Positions 32,577 to 43,259 of a stretch of DNA of 64,000 bases are shown one piece after another; position 1 is the stretch's first letter, and the number at the start of each line of letters is the position of its first letter. The DNA lies in assembly GCF_020360975.1 (NCBI RefSeq), contig NW_025408674.1:2852001-2916000 (forward strand). The letters are read 5' to 3'. The DNA is from Hirsutella rhossiliensis (Eukaryota > Ascomycota > Sordariomycetes > Hypocreales > Ophiocordycipitaceae). The notes below the pieces were generated by a model. The model was given only the letters and a program-made list of their open reading frames with translations, ran no database searches and was not told where the DNA came from. A program made the translations under genes and the position numbers.

Positions 32577-33654
32577 GGCGACTCTGCGCGGTTGTGGCGT
32601 CCCAGGGCGCTGTCTTTTGTCCGTCTTTGCTATCGCGTGGACAAGTCGATAGACGACGAAATTTCCGGGCTCTGCAGAGCTCCCAGGAGCAGCTCGGATT
32701 AAGGCTGCCCCGGACCCGAGCTCGCAGTGCTTCCTTGCGGATTACGTGATCCCCCAGTCTACCACGCAGTGAGGATGCAGTAATTATCCGTAGAATCACC
32801 AGACTTTCCTTCATCTACCACGCCGTGAATCGACTGTCTCGAGAAGCCAGCTCCCACTTGCATCGTCGGTGGGCAACAGGCGACCGCCAAGAAATCTGCC
32901 TATCGGGAGAGGAAGTACCGAGTGATCTGGTCATCTGCTCGATTCCCTCTCATTCGGTCTTGTGCATGAGTCGCCGCATGGCGGTTGGCTGGGACGACCA
33001 CCCTATCAGTCCTCACGCCCCCACAGGCAATGGCAAGCTGCCATCGGCTCGCCTTCATCATGTGAAGCTCACCCACCTTTGGACCCATCATCTGAACGCT
33101 CGCCTGGGCTAAACATCACTTTCGTCGCTTTGCATGTGTCTGCCCGGGTGAGAAGAAGAGCAGCTACACAAGTAACAGCAAAGCAAGAACAAGGACGCTG
33201 AATTATGAACCCATATTACGAATGCCTGCCCGTCTCGTCATGCGCCAAATCATGTTGCGAGCCCATCCCGCCCATGGAGTAACATACCACGTCTTCTTTT
33301 CGTCGGCCGTTTCCTCGTCCCCGAGGTCATCAGAAGCATGTTGGGAAGCAGATCCCCTCATTAGGACGAGAACGGTGCTGGCTCGACTCCTGATGCCTCG
33401 GTGTAAGATCCCGGTCGCCGCCTGTGTGTCTGGGACAAGGACTGGCTGCAGCCGTTATCATGCACGGGGCTTACAGCTGAGTCCCGCGCTGTCCCATGTC
33501 CAAACGATGCCAATTCTATACCCCCCCTCTCCGCAATATCCAAGGCGTACCTGCAAGACCAAGAAAACCGTCGATGAGGCATCTCGTGACTGGCCACTGG
33601 GGCCCTTGCAATCGACAATGGCAGTTCCCAAGCGGCCCTCGACTGTCGTGGCAC
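32577..33654. other. Intergenic between uS7m and the dsRBD gene
   Basis: No gene recognised. A TTGCAG-type acceptor near 33550 followed by an open stretch could be an alternative last exon of the dsRNA-binding gene at 33655 (see findings). Confidence 0.4.
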
Positions 33655-34099
33655 TCACCATGAATTCCAAGATTGACTGGTCGAAGTGGTGCTAGCAACG
33701 CCAAGCCAGGTGACTGCGCATTCAGCGGCATCCTCTCTGGCATTGTTGAGGTTCTTGCCGTCATACCAATACCTGGCTTCCACCGTCTTGCCGTGGACGA
33801 TGACCCGGCTCGACCATGCAGTACGGCCACCTAAAACGGAGCACAAGTCAGTTAGTTGGGACTCGTTTCTTGCTCTGAATGAGTTGGCCTGGCGGTACAT
33901 ACCGCGGCGATCCGAAACGAGTTGGAAGACGGGCGGCAGTAGTTTGGCTTGACGGCAGGCCTCTGCGCCACCATGTCAGTCCGGGGCCATTGGATAGGAG
34001 ACGACGGCGCGGGCTGCGGTTACCTTCAAGGCGCTCTTGCCAGGAGAGGCTCGCGGAAGCGTTCGACCCAGTCGGGCTGTAGGTGGACGAGGTGGCCAT
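33655..34099 (-). CDS. Small double-stranded-RNA-binding-domain protein
   Basis: Three exons, 34024-34099, 33903-33962 and 33655-33830, give 103 residues. Almost the whole protein is one dsRBD-like unit: WQERLEEACRQ (helix 1), LLPPVFQLVSDRRGGRTAWSSRVIVHGKTVEARYWYDGKNLNNAREDAAECAVTWL (three strands, then helix 2; seen across the joined exons 2-3). The A-x-E-x-A-A-type second helix is the family signature. Splice signals are GTAACC/GCAG and GTATGT/TTTTAG, all phase-consistent. Proteins of this kind are common in ascomycetes but uncharacterised; RNA binding is inferred. The stop at 33655 overlaps a GTGAGT, so a further 3' exon is possible. Confidence 0.68.
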
Positions 34100-37000
34100 G
34101 GCGTGTCGTTTTACCGGCTTCTTCCTCTTCTTCCAACAAGGGCAAGAAACAACCGGTGCTAGAGAGGTGCAAGGACAAGAGACTGCGAGCTCTGCTGGTC
34201 GTGGAGGAAGTCGTCGTCGACTTTGGGACTAGTGGCAAGGAAAACGTCTGCTCGGGAGGATAAATCAGGTGAGAGACTGGCACGGAGTTGCTTGCCGCAA
34301 AGGTCAGACAAAAGGATGACAGTTTGGTCTCGGTTTTCTGGCGAGACCGGTGTGGTAGCCGGCAGGTCTTATATAGCTTCGCGGTCCCTCGACGATACTT
34401 GGAACAGGCGAGGAATGCCGAGCGCGAACGAGGATGGGTGTGTGATGTGGCAGCGGCGGATTTGGTGCAACTGGGGGAGGCTGACGACAAGCTTGTGTGA
34501 AGCTCCGAGACTGGCAGACGTGGACAGGCACGGCAGACTGCATGAAAAGGGAACGACAGAGAGAAGGTGAAAAACGTCAACCAAAACCCGAGAAGAAAGA
34601 AAAGAAGAGAGAGTGGAAATGGGCCTAAAGAAGAAACAAAGGCCATGAATGAGTGGTGGGTGGATGTGCTGGTAATATGACCGGGGGATCACCGCCGAGT
34701 TGCTTTTTGTGGCCTACAAAGTTACGTACCGACCTTGGCGATGGAGGTCAAGTAAGGTATGTATGTTGTATGTGTGCATCGTACAGACACGATTGCGTGC
34801 GTGTGTGTGTGAATGCACAGTAGGTTGTGTGTTGCTCATGGGGGCTCACGCCATGTGGTGAGGTGGTGCGGAATAGGGTATCCCTTGGCCCCTTGTTGAT
34901 AAAAGGGTACACTCTCGGTGTACAAGAAAAGCTCCGGAACCTGCCCTTATTACACAGCAAGCATAGCACTTTCTACGAAGCACAGATAGATACTATAAGT
35001 GCAGTCTAGAAAGAGATAGCCGAGGGAGGAGGGAGGGGGAGCCTAATGGTCGGTAGTAGCCCAGCAAAAGCAGTGATGACAAAGATCTGGGCTTTGAAGG
35101 GGGGGGAGAACAATAGAGGGTGGTTTGAGCCACGGTGAGAAGAAGAGCATCATGGGACGGGCTGCGGGACGGGGCACGACTGGGCGGGCACAGGGGATGA
35201 TTGATGTGGAGGGCACGGGCGTGCGGGTTGCGGCCGCGGGCCTGGGACCGGGGGTGGAAGGTAGGGGGGGGGGGAACAGAGGGGGGGGGGGGTTGAGGAA
35301 CTGCCTAGCCCGGGGGAAGAAACGCTGGCTCTGCATCGGGCTTCTCGTTGGCGATGCTGGACGTCCGCACCTTGGACGGGCCAACGGGGGGCAGGGCGTA
35401 CGGCAGCGGAGGTGGCAGCGGCAGCAACGGCAGCGGCAGCGGCAGCGGCAGCGGCAACGGCAACGCAACACCGCTCATCTTCATTGCCCACGACATAGCC
35501 GGCAAGGCAGCTCGGTAGGGCAAGCATGTCGCTGCCACGCTGCTCGGCCTTGCTGATGGATAGCAGATACGGCAGCCAGAGGAGATATATCGCACGGCAT
35601 GGACGCCCGGCCCCCGGCGTCGAGCGAGCAAGCAAGCAAGCTCTGTTGGGCATTGATTGGGAGAGGAAGAGGCGTCGTTCTTGGGTTCCAATGCCCTGGC
35701 CAAGCTCTTGGTGCTCCTCCTCTTGACGACGATGACGACGATGGTAATTGTCTGTCTGCATATGTCGCATGAGAGAAATCACATACCTCCGGTCTGCCTC
35801 TCCAGGCCTAGGCCTGCCCATGTACTTGGCATGTCGGTATGTATGTAGCTCGCCGAGGGGGATGCAGGGTGAGTTGTATCCGGCAGTGCCCACTGCAGTA
35901 AGTGCACAGTAAGGCCATGTTTGTTTGCGTGCGTTGGTTTTACCATGAGATGGGAAAGCAGCTAAGGCAGGCTGTGAGATTGCCTGCCTCATCAAGTCGT
36001 CGACTCTTCTAGACTCGAGAGCGTGGGCATTTTCCAACAAGGGGGTGGCAGCGTGACGGCCACGTAAATCGACTCGCGCACAAACCCACATACATGCTGT
36101 ACACTGGCTCCCACTGACTTGGTCTCTCTCGCACACACTTACTCTACACTCGTCCACACACGTCTCTTCTCCACCAACCAGACGAGGTCCAGTTGCAACG
36201 GGGCCCGAGGTCAATATTAGGGGTCCAGACACTCTGTTCATGGATCCCACTCCACATAACCTTGCCGTCGTGTACCAATCCGGAACCCCACATAGCTCCA
36301 CGCCGTTTGACAGACAAGCAAGTCAAGCAAGTCAATCTGAGCTAGCCCAGAGACTTGCTGTGCGGCATTGGTATGCCCAGGAGGTGTGGGTGTGGTGCGA
36401 TATGCCCAACCTGGACCTCCCCCCGTGACGGAACAGCCTTGGGCATGTACCTTGGGGTGCTCGTCGGTGCATTAAGCTCGACAACAAAGGGCCAGCAAAC
36501 ACAATTGTCGAATGGAGAGGCGGACCGGGGAAAGATGCCGTGGCGTTGGTGCGGATCTCAGATTGGGCGGGGGTCGACGGCCGGCTGTGACGCAGCGGCA
36601 GCTGCAGGCGGGTTGTCAACTCGGTTGCCTGCCAAACTTGGATGGCGAGAAAACCAACGAGTGAAGCATCATTCCGAGTAGACTTACTGAGCTCTCCCTT
36701 GCTAGTCGGCTCTGCCCAGACGGCTAGCGGGACATTGGTGTGGCAGATCTAGGATTCATCGGGGCGTCTCAGATGGTGGCTGGGTTCCAGAAGACTGGGG
36801 TAATGATGGAGTTTGCTCCGTACAGTACGGGGAGGTAGGTACGGACTACGGTACCGGACAGGCGGTGATGAATAAGCCGAGGCCATAAGTTACTCCGTCC
36901 TCCGTGGATGATACGAGCTTCTTACCTGGGAGGATCATCACATGCAATGTCAATCCTCACCCTCTCCCTCTCAGCCACTCAATCTGCCGCAACGGCCGGC

Positions 37001-39930
37001 AGTCATCTTTGCACCGGCGAGTGCTAGGGGGGGGTTCGGGACTGATAAGGGGGCTCTTGTTCTGTACCTACCTACTACGTACTTAGTAGCTTGGCCTACT
37101 CCGTAGGTGAGCCTACAAGGTCGTAGGATTTCGTATCGGCAGCCCCTGGACTCCTGGCGGCACTGAAGTGGTACCCTGCAAGTTACTGGCCTGCCGAGAA
37201 AGTAATGCCGAGCTCCGATGGCTGTTGATCCGGTTCCCTTGCTCTTCTTCTTCTCTCTTCTCTCCCATGACGCCTCTCTGGCCTCTGGTTCGCCATCGTG
37301 ACGCAGGGCAAGGTGTCGTCTCCTGCGGGCGCCTCACAGCCGCCCCTTCATCTCCCTCGACCGACGGCACCGCCCTGCAGGCCCTTGTGCTCGACTCTCT
37401 GCTCTGCCATCGACGAATGCTGCTCCGGCCTCTCGGATGCCCTACCAACCACTCGCTCCGTGGCCATGCATTTATCCGCTGCCCCGGTAGCCAGAGAGCA
37501 ACTCAGCAACAGCTGGCTCGCTCCCGCATCCTGCTGTGCTGGGCCAAAGTGCAGCTAGAATCGCATCATCAGCCAACGTGGCAGCCTGTTCTGCGTCGAG
37601 CGACGATCGATCCATGCCACCCTGTCTGCTTGTTTGCTATCACGTCGGCCTCTAAAACCTGGCCAACTATGCTCGACGCCATCCCTTGCCCAACTTCCTC
37701 GCCAGCTTTTGCTACCAAAGCAACATTCACGGATAGTCAAGAAACAAGGCAAGACAAGTCTCGAGTGAGTCTTTGGGGCCAAGCGTTTATTACAGCAAAC
37801 TCAGACTTTTGTTACACAACCGTCATCATGCCTATCTGATCCTTGATCCTCATCCATGGCTTAGCCCACGTGCCGCTCGTGGCTGCTCTTCTCGCCCTTC
37901 ACCGTCCCCGATCTGTTCTATAAAGTGCAAAGCTTCTCTTCAAGGCCGCCGTTTCCCCCTCATGTGGAGCACGCATGCGCTGGGCTGACGTATCTGTGTG
38001 CTACAAGGCCATCAGCGTGCCGCACAGCCTTGGGCTGATGGTCGGGCTCGAATGCAGTACCATCAGATGGAGCGAGTCCTCATCTGTTTTCAAAGCTTGA
38101 TCCAGGAGTGCGCTGGCCGAGTGTACACGTTTCCAGCCCCCCATCCGCTAAATCAAACCAGACGTCATCTCATCTCGTATGAGGGCGAGGACCTGCAGGT
38201 CAAATGAGGATTGCTGTGGCAGCCTGAACAGATCATCTTCAGTGGTGGCTCCAAATGCATGGGGCCACGATCGTCCACATAACTTCGAGGCGCCCAAGGA
38301 CAGCAGGTTTCCAATATTCGGGACGAGTACCAAGTATACGCCCAAGAATCCCGATCTGCACCGTGCAGTTGCTATACTTCCACAGAGAGTCCGTCTTCCC
38401 GCTGCACACGGCAAAGGCAAGTCGGCAACTGATGCGCCGCCGAGCTTGGACTCTCGCCGCCGCCTCCACCCTCGCAGTTGCAGGCATCTCTGCCGCATGT
38501 TTGTTCCAACGTGCAAGGATCGAGAGATATGCGGCTGCCAGCCAGCCTTGTATCAGCTGTGGTCACGTATAACATGGTTTTTGATATATACACAACACAT
38601 CTGAAGCAAAAGTCTCCCCGAAACAGACGCTACAGCAGCCGGAGTCGCACACAAACTCCCCGAACGTTGTTCCCTTCGTGCACCATATCAGACGACTGGT
38701 GCTGCGAGGAGCAGGGACCGGCCATGGCATGATGGGCTGCAGGGGCCAGGCCAGGGTATCCGGCGAGTTGCCTCGGTTTGAACCAGATGCTCGAGGGCAG
38801 GCTGCGCATCGGGCCCCGGTGGCGCCCACAGCTCGCTCCGCCGTTCATGTACTCGCACGGGTAGCCGATGGCCATCTGTTGAGCCCCGGAAGACTGATTA
38901 TGCCATCCTGGGGCGAGCTGTTGCGAGCACCCTTTCCAAAGATCTTGCTGCGAGCCCAAGTCGCTACTTCCGAGAACCGCACAACAGGCCAAGCCGGCTC
39001 TGCTGCATATGTGCAATGGCGCGTTCATGGTAGACTGGTGGTGTGACGGGGTAAGGGCTATATCCCTGAATGCTGTGCCATCCGCCTGTGTTTCATCCCG
39101 TTGCCGTCGCAAAGAGGGTTCCCGCCCGTGGCCTCGTCACAGACGCGGGCGCACCGTGCCGACGCGCCACAAGGGAGTTGTCGATCGCATGAGCAAGGCC
39201 CTTCACCGCTATACTCGACGCACTCGCGCCCTCCCGAGATCTGGGCCACATCGGGAGACTCCTCACCCACGAGATGCTCGTACGGCCACGCGTCGACGGG
39301 CGGGGGAACTCGAGTTGGTGCCACGCCGGTTGCTGATCGGCGCGCCGTCGAACACATGTGCTTGCGCCGGCAGCCGGGCGCGGCTCGGGGACGACCACGA
39401 TGCCACGGATTTGTGTGTTTCCATGCAGAGCTGAAAGGCTTCTATCGCTGGGGCACAGGGAGAGGTAGCAGCTTCGTGCGCAAGGCGGCCCTGAGGGAAA
39501 GGATCCTCTCTCCCCACTGGCCCCCCTTTCTCACCAAATCCCGATATGCGATGAAGATGGCCAACCATTTGCCGGCGAACGATTTTATTAGACTGGCAAC
39601 ACTAAAACAAGAAAAAAACTTTGCAACAGGAAGAAAAGAGATTGACTCGAGGATTCAAATATACTTACGACGCGAGCGACGTCACGTCTACTTCGATATA
39701 CCGGGCAAGCGTCTTGCACAACATTCGAGGCCCTCGTGTTCCTCGCCCCAGACGTGGTCTCGTAGCGCGCCGCATGCGCAGCAACTCTTGTCCTCCGTCT
39801 TGCTTCCATCCAGTCCTCACACCAACGTCTGTACTGCAAGTGCCCGACGTCTGACGGTCCAGACTGGAACAGAGTCGCCACCCACCACTGTCGATAGACT
39901 ATGTCGCCTCTTCCCCTTTCTGCCCCCGCT
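34100..39930. other. 5.8-kb gene-free region
   Basis: No recognisable coding gene, RNA gene or transposon remnant on either strand. The region holds a GT-rich patch (34796-34812), poly-G runs (35264-35292), a GGCAGC hexanucleotide repeat (about 35407-35470), CCTAGGTAGG/TACTCCGTA-type motifs (36816-36845, 37064-37104) and long unsupported open frames. The left end is the promoter of the dsRBD gene; the right end is 3' of the ceramidase gene. Confidence 0.5.
35407..35470. repeat. GGCAGC/GGCAAC hexanucleotide repeat
   Basis: Imperfect tandem GGCAGC units (with GGCAAC variants) run for about 60 bp. A poly-G tract lies some 120 bp to the left (35264-35292). Both lie in the gene-free region. Confidence 0.8.
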
Positions 39931-42260
39931 TCAACTAAGCTTGAAGCTTCCACTCGTACCCTCAAACGGCTTGATATTCCCAAACAGCGGCTTCGCATCA
40001 CCGTAGTACTTGAAGCGGTACGTGCCGGCCCTTGCGTTGCCGGCCGTCTCCCACGAAATGTCCGCCTCGCTGTGCCCCAGCAACCAGTTTGTTCGTCGCC
40101 AAGAAAAGACGAGGAACCAGTCCCTGTCGTCGCGAACGCGGCGCCACGAGCCATCGGGTCCCTGCTGCTCGACCGCGGCAAAGGTCTGCTCGAGCCGCAG
40201 GTTGTTGCGGGGGTTGGCGCCCTGGAACGTGGCCTTGGCAGTGGCGCCGAGCGCGTACGACGACTCGGGCTGGCGGATGGAGCGGCCGAAATCCGAGCGT
40301 GGGGGATGACTGTCCAGGACGACGCCGGGGATGAAGGAGAGCGCCCTGCCGCGGTTATCGGGCGGCAGCTTGCCCTGGTCAGGGGAGCCGGTCGAATTTG
40401 GATGAAGGTAGTGCATGTTGGCGACGGTAAGGTTGATGTAGGCATCGAGCTGGTGAGGACCGAAGAGCGTCGAGGCACCTTCGTAGCGCTGGATCTCGTA
40501 CTCCTCTGGCGTTGCGCAGTAGTGCGAGTAGCTGTTCGCCGGGCCGCCGAGGACGACGATGGGGTCTTGGTCCAGGAACCTAATGGCTTCCTTGGCGACA
40601 GCGGCCCTCCAGCGCCGGCCGCTCATCGTAGTGGCCTCGCTGGGGCTGACGATGATAAGCAGCTGCCCAACGCGTAGCGTCTGGACATCGACGATGTTGG
40701 GAGTCCATGCATATGGTTGGTCCATCTCGCCGACGTCGAGGAGTACCGGCTTGGCACCCTGGCACATCTTCTGTTCCTGGCTGGGTGTCCTGATCAGTCC
40801 CGAGACCAGCCTCCACAGGGGATTGGCGTTCGGCTTGCCCGAGTCGCCCTGGGTGAAGTCAAAGGCACCGGGCCAGTCCGAAGTGCCCGCGGCGAAGGAA
40901 TAGCCCAGGGCGGCCGGACAGGTCATTGCTCTCGAGCCATTGGGCAGAGTAAACTCCCAGAACCGCATGTCGTGAAAAAAGTGAAAGGCCTTGACACTGG
41001 AGCCGACGACCGGGGTGCTCAACGCGTCGAGCGAGTCCTGGTCGCCAGTGAGCCATTGCCCCTGTGTGATAGATATAATGGACGGAGTGTCCAGGGAAGG
41101 GGAGAGAATATGGACTTACATAGATTTTCTTCGCGCCGGCAAACTGTCGACGACCTATCTCGTAGCAGCTCTTGACACCTCGGTCAAGAGCCCGAAACTC
41201 GGGCCCGCGGCCGTGGCAGCTCTGTGACTTTCCATCCGCACAGGTGCTCTTCTCCAAGCCGCACTGCTGCCCGGAGCCGTCGTCGCAGTAGGCGCCAAGC
41301 ACGTTGGGAGTGGTATCGCCCACGTTGGCCTGGCTGAAGCCCGCGACAAAATCTCGGGTGGCTGAACTGTCGCCCTTCATGGCTTCCTCCAGCATCCACG
41401 CTGCGACACCCTTGTTGTCGGCGGCGGCGTGTGTGTGGTTCCCGAGGAGGGAGGTGCCGTGGACGGGAAACCAGGTCAAGACTCCCATGCTCTTATGGTC
41501 CGAGGCACGCGTAAAACGGAGCAGGGTCATGGTCGTGTCCGTGTCGGCGTTGTATCGGTCACGCTCTGCTTTAGGGTTGGCGAGGTAGGCGTAGAGGGAG
41601 CGGTTGATGGCGCCATCCTTGATGGTGGTGGTGCCGACATCGAGGAAGCCCTTTTGGTGAGTAGAAACGGCGAGTCAATAAGAGGGCAAAGACAAGAGAG
41701 AAATTTATCACGCCCACCTCCTGAATATTCTCGTGAGCACGTTTAATGGAGAGGACGGCACCGTCCACGAGGGCTTGATAGCTCTGCTTGTCGAAGCCGC
41801 GGGTAGTGATCTGCGGAAGGAGGTAGTTGAACCAGGCGCCGGGGCCAGCATGGCTGTGGGTGCCTGTCAGGGCCACATTATTGTGGCCGTAGAGCTTGTA
41901 CTCGTCACCGAGGGCCTTGAGCCCGTCCAGGACGCCGAACCGCGTGGCCGTGTCTCCCGACTGGGTGTCGAGGACCAGATAGACAAAGCGGTCTTTGGGG
42001 TTCTTGACATCGGCGATGATAAAGGCCCGGCTGTGGAGGCGTTGGCGAAGCCCGGTGCCGACTTGCTCGAGGTTTGCGTAGCCGGCGAAGCCGATCTCGA
42101 CTACCGGACCGGTGATGTCGGCCTTGCCAACGCCGATGAGGTACTTGTCCCCACGCCGGGCGGCGGCGGCGGCGATGCTGAAGAGCAGGAGCGAGAGAGC
42201 GATGGCGAAGATGGATGGTCGAGCCCGGCCTGCGCATGGCGCTCCCGAAGACAATGCCAT
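39931..42260 (-). CDS. Neutral ceramidase, secreted or membrane-anchored
   Basis: Three exons, 41718-42260, 41120-41650 and 39931-41061, all phase 0, give 734 residues. The N-terminus has a hydrophobic signal/anchor (IFAIALSLLLFSIAAAAA). Family hallmarks: YLIGVGKADITGPVVEIGFAGYA, the zinc-site region TGTHSHAGPGAWFNYLLPQ, WFPVHGTSLLGNHTHAAADNKG, the amidase box NVGDTTPNVLGAYC, and the C-terminal Ig-like domain with WFLVFSWRRTNWLLG. The enzyme hydrolyses ceramide to sphingoid base and fatty acid. In characterised enzymes the amidase box is NxGDVSPN with Ser as nucleophile; here the matching residue is Thr295 (codon at 41309-41311). Length fits the family. Intron 1 ends in AAAAG, a weak acceptor, chosen because both flanks are conserved. 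Confidence 0.92.
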
Positions 42261-43259
42261 GGCGGAGTAAGAGGGCGAGGAGTGTTGGGATGAGGAAATC
42301 GTTCCAGCAGGCGAAGGAAGCTGGAGATTGACGCTGGCGAGCTCCCTGGCGAGCTCCCTGCCTGGCGCGAGTTTTATGCACTGTATGAGCAGAGCTTCAA
42401 GCAGGGCTTCAAGAAAGCATCACGCTCTGGCGGCTCGTCGCGTTAGGGCAGCGACGGACGGCACGCCGCCTCCGACTCGTGACCGGCCATGACCAAGTGC
42501 CGGCGGCTCATTCATCAGTGAGCGGGCGCGTGCCTATCTAGAGATCAGCTCTTCTCTGTGCCCGGCAGCAAGGGGGAAGAAAGGAGGGGGCGCGGACCAT
42601 GGGAGGAGAGTGATACCTGATACCTGGCCAATGAGGAGGCGCGGGCAGCGACACCGAAGCACAGAGGTGGGCTGTCGGGCAGGAAGGAGCTGCAAGTCAA
42701 TGAAGCTTCGCCAGAACAGGCTGGTGGTTGAAAGCGTCGTGGTGTGTACCAAGGGCCGTGTATTTCTGCTAGGCCCAGTGCCTTGCAGAGTACCTCGAGG
42801 TACAATGACGTTGAAAAGAGGTGGCATCCATTTCACGCACGCACCCGGCAAGACGGCAGCAAGAGCCCTCATCTGATGCCATCACCATGGGCCTTGTGGA
42901 TATTATCATGTGTACATGTACGTAGCAGATATGGCTACCTAGGTAGGTATGTATCGAGCAAGGCGAGCGCTGGCGGAAGGGAGGGGTGAATTGCATACGC
43001 CGCACAGAGTAGACGATCCAAAATCACACCAAGCAGCAGTGGCTTCGATAAAGTATGAGCTTGCTTTCACCCGCTTCTTGGCTGCCCGTCTTCACAGTCG
43101 CAGCCGGCCTGGGTCATGAACACACTGCCAGTCATGCTCCGTGCGCCTCTCGCCGTCGTCGGAGGGCCGGCGAAGCGCCCCACAGCAAGCGAAGCCATTA
43201 CATCGAGGCCTCACCTCAAACATGACATGTCCATCTTCTCTGCTCACCATTAGCCGCAA
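42261..43259. other. Intergenic between ceramidase and Srs2-type helicase
   Basis: Promoter region of the ceramidase gene and 3' side of the helicase gene. No gene recognised. A CTACCTAGGTAGGTATG motif lies at about 42936-42952. Confidence 0.5.

Noticed and set aside
34796..34815. GT-rich stretch as a telomere-like repeat
   Set aside because: It is a plain GT microsatellite without TTAGGG units.
35150..36301. 383-residue minus-strand open frame
   Set aside because: Crosses poly-G and GGCAGC repeats, giving low-complexity Ala/Pro/Arg sequence, and has no domain-like part.
37168..37839. 223-residue plus-strand open frame
   Set aside because: No family resemblance, no splice or start context, and composition as expected from non-coding DNA.
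39101..40006. 301-residue plus-strand open frame
   Set aside because: Low-complexity Arg/Ser/Pro sequence that runs into the antisense of the ceramidase 3' end.
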